A stretch of DNA of 64,000 bases, taken from NCBI RefSeq assembly GCF_000011005.1, contig NC_013665.1, positions 2,147,501-2,211,500 of the forward strand. The letters are read 5' to 3'. The notes beneath the pieces were generated by a model. That model was not told where the DNA came from and did no database searches. It worked only from the letters and a program-made list of their open reading frames with translations. The DNA is from Methanocella paludicola SANAE (lineage in GTDB: Archaea; Halobacteriota; Methanocellia; Methanocellales; Methanocellaceae). The position numbers and the translations under genes are program-made. This document shows positions 24,914-34,521 of this stretch, in pieces; the stretch's first letter is position 1; each line of letters begins with the position of its first letter.

Positions 24914-26842
24914 ATGCACACCCCGAGCGACGCCATGGAAAAGCCAAAAAGGATCAAACCAATCACCAGAAACGACAGGGCAGCGGAGGCTCTGCGCGAG
25001 AGCGAGCACAAGTTCAGAGTACTGGCCGAGACCATGCCGGCGGCCATTTTCCTGTACCAGGGAGACAAATACATCTACGTCAACCCGGCAGCAGAAAAGA
25101 TCACGGGATATTCCAAGGAAGAGCTCATCGGCATGAACTTCTGGGACTGGGTAAGCCCCGAGTACAAGGACATCATGAGAGACAGAGGGCGGGCCAGGCA
25201 GATGGGAGAGTCCGCCCCATCGCGATATGAAGTGAAGTTCAGGGCAAAGGATGGCCGGGAAGGCTGGGCCGACTTCGCGGCGGGTCTCATCGAGTACGGC
25301 GGAAGGCCCGCCGTAATAGCGGTCGCGTTCGACATCACCAACCGGAAGAAGGCGGAAAAGGCCCTGAAGAAGAGCCAGTACATCTTATCGAAAGCCCAGG
25401 AGATCGCCCACGTAGGCAACTGGGCCTGGAACCTGAGGACCGGCGGGATGAAATGGTCTGACGAAGGGTTCCGGATCTTCGGCTATTCGCCCCAGGAATT
25501 CGAGCCATCGCTGGACTGGCTCTTATCCCGCGTTCACCCCGACGATAAGGATACCGTCACAAAGTCCACAGACGCTACACGGTACAGGCAGAAGCTGGGT
25601 AGCATCGACTACCGCATCATCATGCCCGACGGCTCTATACGGTACATCAATACAGTAGCGGATAAGCTCGTGAAGGACGCAGAGGGTAAGCCGCTATGGG
25701 TATATGGCATCAACCAGGACGTCACGGCGCGAAAGCAGGCCGAAAAAGCGCTGGTAAAAAGCAGGGCCATACTCTCCAGAGCCCAGGACATCGCCCACAT
25801 AGGCAACTGGGCATGGGACCTGAAAACGAATAACATGCAGTGGTCGGACGAGATCTTCAAGATATTCGGCTATCGCCCCCAAGAATTCCAGCCCACCTAT
25901 GGCTGGGCCATCACGCGTGTATTTCCCGACGACAGGGGCCTCCTCGCCAGCTCAGCACGAGCGGCCATCAATGAAAATAAGCTCTTCAACATCGACTTCC
26001 GCATCATCACGCCCGACGGGTCCATCCATTACCTGAACATCGTCGCAGACCGGATAAAAAAGGACAGATCAGGCGCACCCGAGTGGATGTACGGCATCGT
26101 CGAGGACATAACTAAACGCAAGTTCATAGAGAACAAATTCAGGGACGCCCAGGCCCAGGCTGAATTGTACGTCGACCTCATGGGCCACGACATCAACAAC
26201 ATGAACATGGTCGCCCTCGGCTTCCTGGAGATGGCGGACGACAAGCTCAGGGCTGGCGGAACGCTGGATATGAGCGACGAGCAGCTGATCCTGAAGGCCG
26301 TCGAGAACATCAAGAGCAGCTCGATACTGATCGACAACGTGCGAAAGCTCCAGAGGGAAAGGGCGGGCGAGCTTAAGCTCATGGCGATCGACATCGTGGA
26401 GGTCCTGGCCTCCGTAAAGGACCAGTACCTGAACGTGCCGGGCCGGGACGTGAAGATCGACCTGGATATGAAATGCAGCTGCGCCGTCATTGCCAACGAC
26501 CTTCTCCGGGACGTCTTCTCGAACCTTGTCGGGAACTCCATTAAGCATTCCAGCGGGCCCCTGACCGTTAATATCCGCATGACTTGCGACGGCGAGGCGG
26601 GGATGAAATTTTGCAAAGTGGCCGTCGAGGATAACGGCCCCGGCATACCCGATACCCAGAAGGCGCTCATCTTCGACCGCTCCCAGACTGTAAAAAAACT
26701 GCGGGGCAAAGGCCTGGGGCTATACATCGTGAATACCCTGGTCAGCGACTTTCACGGCAAAGTCTGGGTCGAGGACCGCGTGTACGGCGACCATACGAAG
26801 GGCGCCAGGTTCGTGGTCATGCTGCCGGCGATCGAAAAGTAG
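24914..26842 (+). CDS. PAS sensor histidine kinase with three PAS domains
   Basis: The 642-residue soluble kinase has PAS units at about residues 25-150, 160-275 and 285-400. The last two are close internal repeats, both beginning with AQ(E/D)IAHVGNWAW-type text of the PAS_3 fold. The core has YVDLMGHDINNMNM (His near 424), DVFSNLVGNSIKHS, EDNGPGIPDTQKALIF and GKGLGLYIVNTL. Its last 40-odd bases and stop are identical to the end of the next kinase gene. No receiver domain lies nearby. Confidence 0.92.
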   Translation: MHTPSDAMEKPKRIKPITRNDRAAEALRESEHKFRVLAETMPAAIFLYQGDKYIYVNPAAEKITGYSKEELIGMNFWDWVSPEYKDIMRDRGRARQMGESAPSRYEVKFRAKDGREGWADFAAGLIEYGGRPAVIAVAFDITNRKKAEKALKKSQYILSKAQEIAHVGNWAWNLRTGGMKWSDEGFRIFGYSPQEFEPSLDWLLSRVHPDDKDTVTKSTDATRYRQKLGSIDYRIIMPDGSIRYINTVADKLVKDAEGKPLWVYGINQDVTARKQAEKALVKSRAILSRAQDIAHIGNWAWDLKTNNMQWSDEIFKIFGYRPQEFQPTYGWAITRVFPDDRGLLASSARAAINENKLFNIDFRIITPDGSIHYLNIVADRIKKDRSGAPEWMYGIVEDITKRKFIENKFRDAQAQAELYVDLMGHDINNMNMVALGFLEMADDKLRAGGTLDMSDEQLILKAVENIKSSSILIDNVRKLQRERAGELKLMAIDIVEVLASVKDQYLNVPGRDVKIDLDMKCSCAVIANDLLRDVFSNLVGNSIKHSSGPLTVNIRMTCDGEAGMKFCKVAVEDNGPGIPDTQKALIFDRSQTVKKLRGKGLGLYIVNTLVSDFHGKVWVEDRVYGDHTKGARFVVMLPAIEK

Positions 26843-27095
26843 CCTGCATAACCTGTTTTAATCTAAAATTCGGATCGTGGTCCTTGGGAACTCAAGCCCA
26901 CCTTAAAAAAGCGCCGGCAAATTATTTTATATCGCTATCGGGATAATGATAATATTAAGTAATAAGCCCTAACGCGGTTCATTATATTGAGAAAAAATAT
27001 ATAATCATCCTATATTAGTATATCGAGGCATATCAAAATAGGCAATTTTAACATGGGGGGAATGGAAAGTCGTTGAAAACACGGATGCCGGGGAA

Positions 27096-28910
27096 GTGAA
27101 AATGCCCAGGGGCGAGCTAAAGTTAAGTTACACGTTCGACCAATCGCCCATCAGCGCCGCTATAGTGTCTCTTGATAACGCGTTCATGCAGGTGAACGAG
27201 GAGATGTGCCGGTTCACGGGCTACACGAGCGACAGGCTTCTCGAGATGAAGTTCACCGACATCACCCATCCGGATGATATGGCCACGAGCCTGGAAAATG
27301 TGAAGAAGCTTCTGGAAGGTAGCATTGACCGGTTCAAGATCGAAAAACGGTATATACGAAAGGACGGCGCCGTAGCCGTCGGCCGGGCATCCATCCGCCT
27401 GGTCAAAGACCCGTCCGGTAAGCCTCTTCATTTCCTGGCGATGATCGAGGATATAACCGAGCAGAAACTCGCGGAGGAGAAGCAGCGGCAGAGCGAGACA
27501 TTTCTCAGGAATATTTTCGAGTGCATCCAGGACGGCATCAGCATCCTCGATAAAGACCTTAATATCCTGAGGGTCAACCCGGTCATGGAAAAGTGGTATG
27601 GCCCCGGGATCATCGGGAAAAAGTGCTACCAGGCCTATCATGGGAGACGTGAGCCGTGCGAAGCGTGCCCGAGTATCAAGGCTTTGCAGGAAAAGACTAT
27701 GAAAAAAGGGATCGTGCATGACCTTGGGGGATGGAGAGAATTGTACGTTTTCCCCCTGGTCAACGATAAGGGCGATGTTACGGGCGTGATCGAGCACGTC
27801 AGAGACATCGACGAGCGAAAGAAAGCGGAAAGTGCGCTGGAGGAGAGCGAGGAAAAATACCGTTTCCTGGTGGAGAACTCGAAGGACATCATCTGGAAAC
27901 TGGACCTGCAGGGCCGCTGGACATTCGCCAGCAGTAATGCGGAAAAAATAACCGGTTATACGGTAGACGAGATCCCGGGAAAGACCGTATGGGATATTAT
28001 AGCCCCGGAGTGCCACGAACTTCTCGCAGCGATGCTAAGCAAGCGTATACGCGGAGAAGAAAGCCCTCCTTATGAGTTGATGGCCGTTAGAAAAGACGGC
28101 AGTTATATACCCTTAGATATTCTTAGTACGCCGGTCCGGGACAAGAATGGAAAGGTCGTGGGCATACAGGGCATCTCAAGGGACATCACCTTGCGTAAAC
28201 AAGCTGAAAAAGAGCTGAGATCGGCCAAAGCCCAGGCCGAGCTGTACGTAGACCTGATGGGCCACGACATCAACAACATGAACCAGGTGGGCATAGGGTT
28301 CCTCGAGCTCGCCCTGGACATGTTAGATCTGGACGAGAACGGGCGCACGATCATTTCCCGGTCCATGGGCGCCCTGGAAAGCAGCTCACAGCTCATCGAT
28401 AAGGTGAGAAAGCTCCAGAAGGTCAAGTCGGGCGAGCTGAGCAGCCAGAAGATCGACCTCGGGCAGACCTTGATCAACGTATGCGATTATTATTCGAGTA
28501 TCCAGAGTGGAAACGCTTCCATCGACTATACGCCGGTCGCAGGTCGTTATGTAAAGGCGAACGAGCTGTTATACGATGTATTCTCTAATATCGTGGATAA
28601 TGCCCTCAAACATGCGAAAGATAAGCCGGCCATTACCATCAGGCTGGAAGAGGTTGTGGGGTGCGATGGGACGTTTTACAGGGTGGCCATAGATGATAAT
28701 GGCAAAGGAGTGCCGGATGAGCTCAAGCCCCAGATCTTCGATCGATTTCACAGGGGCAATACAAAGGCAAAAGGCAAAGGCCTCGGGCTGTACCTGGTGA
28801 AAACGCTGGTAGAGAGCTATAACGGCCGCGTATGGGTCGAGGACCGTGTGGCAGGGGATCATAGGCAGGGCGCCAGGTTCGTGGTCATGCTGCCGGCGAT
28901 CGAAAAGTAG
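27096..28910 (+). CDS. PAS sensor histidine kinase with a cysteine-cluster PAS domain
   Basis: The 604-residue soluble kinase has three PAS units (about residues 10-130, 135-245 and 250-375) and a core with YVDLMGHDINNMNQ, DVFSNIVDNALKHA, DDNGKGVPDELKPQIF and GKGLGLYLVKTL. The second PAS contains KKCYQAYHGRREPCEACP, three Cys and one His close together, which could bind a metal or haem or act as a thiol sensor. The same motif is found in the next kinase. The start is GTG 27096 or ATG 27102, two codons apart. Confidence 0.92.
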   Translation: MKMPRGELKLSYTFDQSPISAAIVSLDNAFMQVNEEMCRFTGYTSDRLLEMKFTDITHPDDMATSLENVKKLLEGSIDRFKIEKRYIRKDGAVAVGRASIRLVKDPSGKPLHFLAMIEDITEQKLAEEKQRQSETFLRNIFECIQDGISILDKDLNILRVNPVMEKWYGPGIIGKKCYQAYHGRREPCEACPSIKALQEKTMKKGIVHDLGGWRELYVFPLVNDKGDVTGVIEHVRDIDERKKAESALEESEEKYRFLVENSKDIIWKLDLQGRWTFASSNAEKITGYTVDEIPGKTVWDIIAPECHELLAAMLSKRIRGEESPPYELMAVRKDGSYIPLDILSTPVRDKNGKVVGIQGISRDITLRKQAEKELRSAKAQAELYVDLMGHDINNMNQVGIGFLELALDMLDLDENGRTIISRSMGALESSSQLIDKVRKLQKVKSGELSSQKIDLGQTLINVCDYYSSIQSGNASIDYTPVAGRYVKANELLYDVFSNIVDNALKHAKDKPAITIRLEEVVGCDGTFYRVAIDDNGKGVPDELKPQIFDRFHRGNTKAKGKGLGLYLVKTLVESYNGRVWVEDRVAGDHRQGARFVVMLPAIEK

Positions 28911-28998
28911 CCCGGAAGACACCATACGGAAAGGTTTTATAAATAAATTTTATCACACTTATAATATAATTAAATACAGTAAATCTCATTGAAAAGGC

Positions 28999-31446
28999 AT
29001 GGTGGTCATCCTGTCGCCCTATCGGTCGAAAAAGAAAGACGAAGATAAGACCAAAGCACAGCTCATCGAAGAGCTGGAACAGCTCAGGGAGAGGATAAAA
29101 GAATTAAAAGACAGTGATAATGGCTCGGAACAAATATCGTCCGGGAATATTGCCGGCTACAATGACCAATCCCTTTTTAAGACCGTCATCGAGAACACGC
29201 CCATGGTCGCCATTCAGGGATATGATCGAGGCGGCGTGATCTACCACTGGAACCGGGCATCCGAATACATCTATGGCTATAGCGCCGAAGAAGCCATTGG
29301 AAAAAGGATCCAGGACCTCATCGTCATCGACGAGGATGTCGAGGCGTTCGAGCGAACGGTTAGGGATATCTCAGAAACCGGAAAGCCGACGCAATGCTCT
29401 TTATGGAAACTCAAGGCGAGGAACGGCGACATGGTCTGGACCTACTCGAGCATGTTCCCGGTCATAGAGCACGACAGGGTCGCCGAGATCTTCTGCATGG
29501 ACGTGGACGTGACCCGCTCTAAAAAGATGGAAGAGTCGTTACGTGAGCAGGAAGAGCAACTGCGCACCCTGATCAATGCCATGCCGGACATCGTCTGCTT
29601 CAAGGATGGCGAAGGCCGGTGGCTCGAGGCGAACGCGTTCGACCTCCGCCTCTTCGATATCGAGAACGTCCCGTACAAGGGTAAAACGGATTCGGAGCTC
29701 GCCGAACATAGCGGCTTTTACCGGGACGCGTTCCTGATGTGCGAAGAGACCGATGAAAAGGCCTGGCGCGCCGGCGCCACGGGCCACGAGGAAGAGACCA
29801 TCCCCAAGCCCGATGGTTCAGTGATGACGTTCGATACCATCAAAGTGCCCCTTTTTTATCCGGACGGCCGGCGCAAAGGGCTCGTGGTGATCGGCCGGGA
29901 CATCACCGACCGTAAGCGGGCGGAAGAGCAGCTAAAAAGCGCCTACGAGGACCTGGAAAAAAGGGTCGAGGAGCGGACGGGCGAGCTGGCCCGGGCGAGA
30001 AATACGCTGAAAGCGATGCTGGATACGCTCCCGATCGGCATTGTCATGTCGGAAGCCGGGACGGAGAGAATAACGTACTTTTCGCCAGGCGCCTTAAAGA
30101 TATTGGGCGGGCACATCATGGCCGCGTCACAGGATATGGAGCCAGGGCCATATGATTTTTTCGAGGTCGACGGCTCGCCGCTCCCGGTCGGCGAGCGGCC
30201 GCTACAGCGTTCGCTGCGCACCGGCGCATACGTACAGAACGTCGAGGTCATCGTGCGCCGAAAGGACGGTAGCACCGTAACGGCCCTCATCAGCAGCGCT
30301 CCCGTTAAAGATGCGAATGGGAACATCATCGCGGCCGTTTCGAGCATAAGCGACGTGACGGAGCTCAGGCGCGCGGACAAGGCCTTAAAGGAGAACGAAA
30401 GATTCCTGGAGAACGTCTTCGAGGGCATCCAGGACGGCATCAGCATCCTGGATAAGGACATGAACATACTGCGCGTGAACCACGCCATGAAAAAATGGTA
30501 TCCGGACATGGTCCCCCTCGAAGGCAAGAAATGCTATCAGGCCTATCATAAGAGAACGATACATTGCGAAAAATGCCCGACGATAAAGGCCATTAAGACC
30601 AGGGCTCTCCAATCCGACGTAGTGCCGATCGCCCGCGAGGACGGCAGCACGGGATGGCTCGAGCTATATGCATTCCCGCTGACCGACCGGGCGGGGAACG
30701 TCACGAGCATCATCGAGCACGTCCGCGACATTACGTCCAGGAAGCAGGCGGAAGAGCAGCTGGTCGAGGCCAAGGCGCAGGCGGAGCTTTACCTGGACCT
30801 GATGGGCCACGATATCAATAATATGAACCAGATAGCCTTAGGCTTCCTGGAGCTCGCGCTCGGGACACTGGACCTGAATAAAGAGGAAAAGCAGCTGATA
30901 TCCAAGCCCCTCGAAGCCATCGAGAGCAGCACCCGGCTCATCGATAACGTGAGAAAGCTTCAGAAGGTAAAGGAAGGCGGGCTTAAACTGCACGATATAG
31001 ACGTCGGGGAGATGGTCCGGAAGATCATACCGAGATATTCGGATATCGTCGGCCGGGATATAACTATTGATTTTACAGCGGGCTGCGAATGTAATGTTAA
31101 GGCTAACGACCTGCTCGACGACGTCTACGCCAACGTCATCGGCAACGCCATCAAGCATTCCACGGGCCGCCTGGCCATCGACATACACCTGGACAGGGTG
31201 AAGATCGGCGAGAGGGACTATTGCATGGTGACCGTCGAGGACGACGGCCCGGGCATACCCGACGAGCGCAAAGCCCGGCTATTCTCCCGGTCCCTGAAGA
31301 GGACGAGCGGTAAAGGCCTGGGCCTGTACCTGATCAAAATGCTCGCCGAGGACTTTCACGGCAAAGTGTGGGTCGAGGACCGCGTGCCGGGGGATCATAC
31401 GAAAGGCGCAAGGTTCATGATCATGCTGCCGGCTATTGAAAAGTAG
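28999..31446 (+). CDS. PAS sensor histidine kinase with four PAS domains
   Basis: The 815-residue kinase begins with a charged coiled coil (AQLIEELEQLRERIKELKD). PAS units follow at about residues 50-180, 190-310, 340-470 and 475-585, with a second coiled coil (EDLEKRVEERTGELARAR) before the third. The last PAS has KKCYQAYHKRTIHCEKCP, matching the Cys cluster of the preceding kinase. The core has YLDLMGHDINNMNQ, DVYANVIGNAIKHS, EDDGPGIPDERKARLF and GKGLGLYLIKML. Two decayed copies of its 3' part occur at 34345 and 36194. Confidence 0.92.
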   Translation: MVVILSPYRSKKKDEDKTKAQLIEELEQLRERIKELKDSDNGSEQISSGNIAGYNDQSLFKTVIENTPMVAIQGYDRGGVIYHWNRASEYIYGYSAEEAIGKRIQDLIVIDEDVEAFERTVRDISETGKPTQCSLWKLKARNGDMVWTYSSMFPVIEHDRVAEIFCMDVDVTRSKKMEESLREQEEQLRTLINAMPDIVCFKDGEGRWLEANAFDLRLFDIENVPYKGKTDSELAEHSGFYRDAFLMCEETDEKAWRAGATGHEEETIPKPDGSVMTFDTIKVPLFYPDGRRKGLVVIGRDITDRKRAEEQLKSAYEDLEKRVEERTGELARARNTLKAMLDTLPIGIVMSEAGTERITYFSPGALKILGGHIMAASQDMEPGPYDFFEVDGSPLPVGERPLQRSLRTGAYVQNVEVIVRRKDGSTVTALISSAPVKDANGNIIAAVSSISDVTELRRADKALKENERFLENVFEGIQDGISILDKDMNILRVNHAMKKWYPDMVPLEGKKCYQAYHKRTIHCEKCPTIKAIKTRALQSDVVPIAREDGSTGWLELYAFPLTDRAGNVTSIIEHVRDITSRKQAEEQLVEAKAQAELYLDLMGHDINNMNQIALGFLELALGTLDLNKEEKQLISKPLEAIESSTRLIDNVRKLQKVKEGGLKLHDIDVGEMVRKIIPRYSDIVGRDITIDFTAGCECNVKANDLLDDVYANVIGNAIKHSTGRLAIDIHLDRVKIGERDYCMVTVEDDGPGIPDERKARLFSRSLKRTSGKGLGLYLIKMLAEDFHGKVWVEDRVPGDHTKGARFMIMLPAIEK

Positions 31447-32126
31447 CTTGCGCCCGGGCCCACGGCGAGGACAACTTTATAGTGCCCTAACATTTCAGAC
31501 AGCTACGCTATTTGTCGATGACGGATCATCTATCCATACCTTTTTTTATATGAACACCGCCCGATCACGGATTAATCTGAAAGTTTTGGTTCTTGTGCGT
31601 TTTTGGGATGATATATTGCTTTGGCTGATGCCTTCGCTCGTTTTTATGTTATGCCGTCGTTGAGTATTCCAACCACAGGGGCACGGAGAGCGCTGAGTTT
31701 CACGGAGTTTTCTTATAAATGGAGACCCAGAGGCCACGGAGTACGGGTTTATAACATTCCCGGGGCACGGAGTTGAAAGAGGCACTGCCGAGGATAAACC
31801 GCATTATTGTTTATTGGTCAACCGAGCCTCAATAAACTCTGTGCCCCAGGCAAACTAATAAACCGGCCTCTGAGCTCTCTGAGTCTCAAATTATTAAAAA
31901 ATAACTCTGTGTAACTCCCGTGCGCTCCGTGCCCCTGTGGTTGGACCACTCAACGACGGCATAACTAGAAAAGGATTAAAAAAAATATTCATCCCAAAAC
32001 CGCGGAAGAATCAAAGTTTTTTAAAATACTAACATTTACTCAATAAACAACCGTTTTATTGGCTATTATAAACCAACAATTAAATAAAAGTATAATTATA
32101 TAAATATCGCTTAGAGGTATATCTCA
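31447..32126. other. Intergenic region with long palindrome and promoter of a secreted protein
   Basis: The centre is the inverted repeat 31600-31999. On the right, TATA-like TATAATTATATAAAT (about 32091-32105) precedes the gene at 32127. No other gene is supported. Confidence 0.65.
31600..31999. repeat. Long inverted repeat LIR3 (about 400 bases)
   Basis: Bases 31649-31688 pair with 31925-31964 at 36 of 40 positions, including the perfect blocks TTATGCCGTCGTTGAG and CCAACCACAGGGGCACGGAG. The tips (TTTTGGGATGA and TCATCCCAAAA) also pair. Between the arms the words CACGGAG, ACTCTGTG and CTCTGAG recur in both orientations. It is non-coding with no transposase. A degraded part of the same element appears at 40831-40915. 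Confidence 0.87.
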
Positions 32127-32714
32127 ATGAGAGCAATAACCAAGATCGTAATAGCCTTATTAGCAGTATCGCTACTCGCTGCGGCCATTCCCCAGGTATC
32201 CGCCAGGTCCGACTCGACCAAATCGACCAGTTCATTGCCCCCATCATCTTCGGACTTATTTAATTTGAAAGGGCATAACTACCTGAATTATCATAAGCTG
32301 ATACAGGAGCTCAATAAAATTGAAAGAAGTGTGATCAAGTACTATGAAAAACAAGGCGCTGTGGCAGCGACCGTGGGCTCGGTAGATAAGACCATAACGC
32401 GTAACCCTGACGGGACCTTTCATGTCACCCTATACGTGACAGTTCCCGCCGGCTTATACGCGAACGTCTACGACTACCTGACGAACCTCGTGCCCATCCC
32501 GGGAACGTTCACCCCGATACAGCCCAACGTCGTACGTGACAACTACGTAGAGTGGGATGGCTTACCGGCGGGGTCCTATGTGCTGCAGTTCGATGCGCGC
32601 CAGGTTCTCGGCGGATTCTACGGGGACCAGGTATTCGTCCATGCTTATGGTTTTGGCGCCCCCGGAGGGTTCATTTTCGGTGACCGGAGAGTAGGATTCT
32701 GGTTCGATATATGA
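32127..32714 (+). CDS. Secreted protein of unknown function
   Basis: The 195-residue product has a Sec signal (ITKIVIALLAVSLLAAAIPQVSA) and a Ser-rich spacer. A helical stretch (HKLIQELNKIERSVIKYYEKQG) precedes a beta-rich half ending in Gly/Phe-rich GFGAPGGFIFGDRRVGFWFDI. No family is recognised. AGAGGT lies 8 bases before the ATG and a TATA box about 25-35 bases upstream. It is isolated between LIR3 and the TIR gene. Confidence 0.72.
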   Translation: MRAITKIVIALLAVSLLAAAIPQVSARSDSTKSTSSLPPSSSDLFNLKGHNYLNYHKLIQELNKIERSVIKYYEKQGAVAATVGSVDKTITRNPDGTFHVTLYVTVPAGLYANVYDYLTNLVPIPGTFTPIQPNVVRDNYVEWDGLPAGSYVLQFDARQVLGGFYGDQVFVHAYGFGAPGGFIFGDRRVGFWFDI

Positions 32715-32890
32715 TTCCGCCGGGTGTGCAAATCGTCCTGGAGCCGTAATCACGGGGCTTATGCCGAAACATTAATTGGGTGAAAAGGATTTCACCCCCT
32801 TATTTCATCAATCCATACGTAATAAAATCGATTTATATCTGTAGCTATTATCCATATAGGTAAGTGACGATTTTTAATACAAACAATTGT

Positions 32891-34234
32891 TTAGTTAGAC
32901 TTTTTACGCTTAATATCCAGATTAACCTTGGCCACTCTAACCAGTTCACTAATATGCATTTCAACAGGTGGTGTTATTGCATCCAGCCAGTGCGGCACGC
33001 TGATCAGGTATTCCATCGTCTTCGACAGCGGGACATCCTCGATGCGGAAGGGGATTATGATTACATCTTTAGACACCGCCCGGGATAGTTCCCTGACCAC
33101 ATGGGGCGAGTTGTTAGATTTAGATGAATAGACGACGACCATGATGCTGCTGCTATCTATAGCATCGATGATAGCTTCCTGGAAGATAGCGCCGGGAAGC
33201 ACGTCCCGGGGGGCGATCCAGCATTTAATGCCTTCGGCTTCCAGGCCGGCGCAGATGGCATCCGCCGTGGGCTTATCATCGTGGGAGTAGCTAATGAAAA
33301 CGTCGTGGCCGACTACCCTTGGCCCGGGTTCGGACGTGGCTTTTTGGGCATCCGGTATCGCCATAGCCCCGTTCATTTGCGCTTTGATAGCCGGTGCCTG
33401 CGCCTCTTGCGTTGGTTTTGACTCTACCTTCGATACCTTAAGAGCCCGGCGTTTTTTCAAATAATAATTTAATCCAAATACGATTGAGATTATAACGATA
33501 ACGACGAGAAGGAAGCCTAGATAAATAATGTATCTTTGGTCTGTAACAGTCGTGTCTGCCCCGCCAAGCAAGCGTATGTTATCGACTGCGACAAGTGTAC
33601 CGTGGGGGATCTCAAAAGCGGCACCACCTGCCAGATAAGGATTGTGCTCGTCCACATATGTCATTACAAGCTTTCCATCGAGCTGTACCTGTATCTCCGT
33701 TCCTCTGCCGGTTATTTCGATCTTATGCCATCCATCGGCTCCCGGAACACGGGCCTGCGTATAAGTCGGCTGCGTTAATGCTCCGTTCTTATTGATATCG
33801 ATAGTCAGGTAATTTCCTGCCCGATTTACTTGAACAGAATAGTGGCGATTGGGCGGATATGAAGGCTCGTTTACATCACGGTAGTTAAAGCTGATCATGC
33901 CGCTATCCAGCTTGAAGTCTGCGGCGAAGGTGTAATTATCGAATTTTATGAGGCGAAGACGGAGGGGGTCAGGGTTCCAGATAACCCAATTCGTCTTTGC
34001 TTTATCCCCCGTATATTCGCCGACCAGATAGGTATTGTTTCCGTCGGTGGTAACGCGCCAGGCTTGCGTCAGTTCCCAGTTACTCGTGCCATGCTCGAAC
34101 TCATCGGAAAATAGTACTTTATCGTAATACTGTGATAGATTCTCCTCGGCCATGCCCAGGGCAATTGAAGAAATGAAAATAATAGTTATGATAGCAGTTA
34201 TTATAAGAATTCTTTTTAAGCCTATAGCTGTCAC
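32891..34234 (-). CDS. Membrane receptor-like protein with extracellular jelly-roll domain and cytoplasmic TIR domain
   Basis: The 447-residue protein has an N-terminal signal or anchor (ILIITAIITIIFISSIALG). An extracellular beta-sandwich domain at about residues 45-225 is of the laminin-G/concanavalin or DUF1080-like type (LFSDEFEHGTSNWEL, WHKIEITGRGTEIQVQLDG). A second membrane helix follows (YLGFLLVVIVIISIVFGLNYYL, about 238-260), then a linker and a C-terminal TIR domain (about 315-430). The TIR domain has HDVFISYSHDD, CWIAPRDVLPG and a Glu in PHVVRELSRAV that could be the NADase residue. The GTG start at 34234 has GGGTGG upstream and a TATA box (CTTTATATGC) beyond. An open extension to 34390 runs into a kinase-gene relic and is not used. 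Confidence 0.88.
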   Translation of the reverse strand: MTAIGLKRILIITAIITIIFISSIALGMAEENLSQYYDKVLFSDEFEHGTSNWELTQAWRVTTDGNNTYLVGEYTGDKAKTNWVIWNPDPLRLRLIKFDNYTFAADFKLDSGMISFNYRDVNEPSYPPNRHYSVQVNRAGNYLTIDINKNGALTQPTYTQARVPGADGWHKIEITGRGTEIQVQLDGKLVMTYVDEHNPYLAGGAAFEIPHGTLVAVDNIRLLGGADTTVTDQRYIIYLGFLLVVIVIISIVFGLNYYLKKRRALKVSKVESKPTQEAQAPAIKAQMNGAMAIPDAQKATSEPGPRVVGHDVFISYSHDDKPTADAICAGLEAEGIKCWIAPRDVLPGAIFQEAIIDAIDSSSIMVVVYSSKSNNSPHVVRELSRAVSKDVIIIPFRIEDVPLSKTMEYLISVPHWLDAITPPVEMHISELVRVAKVNLDIKRKKSN

Positions 34235-34344
34235 TAGCGCCCACCCAATATTATGAATTACTTTTTTATTGCTATTCAAGCATATAAAGGTTAAGCAATA
34301 AAAAAAATTGATGCGGGCTCCGGGCGTAATCCGGTAGTAAATAG

Positions 34345-34460
34345 TGTATGGTGACCGTCGAGCAAAAAGCCCGGCTATTCTCCCGGTCACTGAAGAGGAC
34401 GAGAGGTAAAGGCCTGGGCCTGTACCTGATCATAATGCTCGCCAAGGACTTTCATGGAAA
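34345..34460 (+). pseudogene. Relic of a histidine kinase 3' end
   Basis: This stretch matches 31226-31370 of the kinase at 28999. It starts with ATGGTGACCGTCGAG and includes AAGCCCGGCTATTCTCCCGG and GGTAAAGGCCTGGGCCTGTA (the G2 box). A 27-base deletion lies between two CGAG copies, removing the G1 box. No start and no N-terminal part remain. Confidence 0.85.
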
Positions 34461-34521
34461 AATAAGTCATGATAATATCCTTTCGAAAGGGAAGCGCTAA
34501 ACGATACTACGGCCGTACATA

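Noticed and set aside
34235-34390. Longer N-terminus for the TIR protein
   Set aside because: The extension reads through antisense of a kinase relic and past the TATA box; GTG 34234 has a good ribosome binding site.
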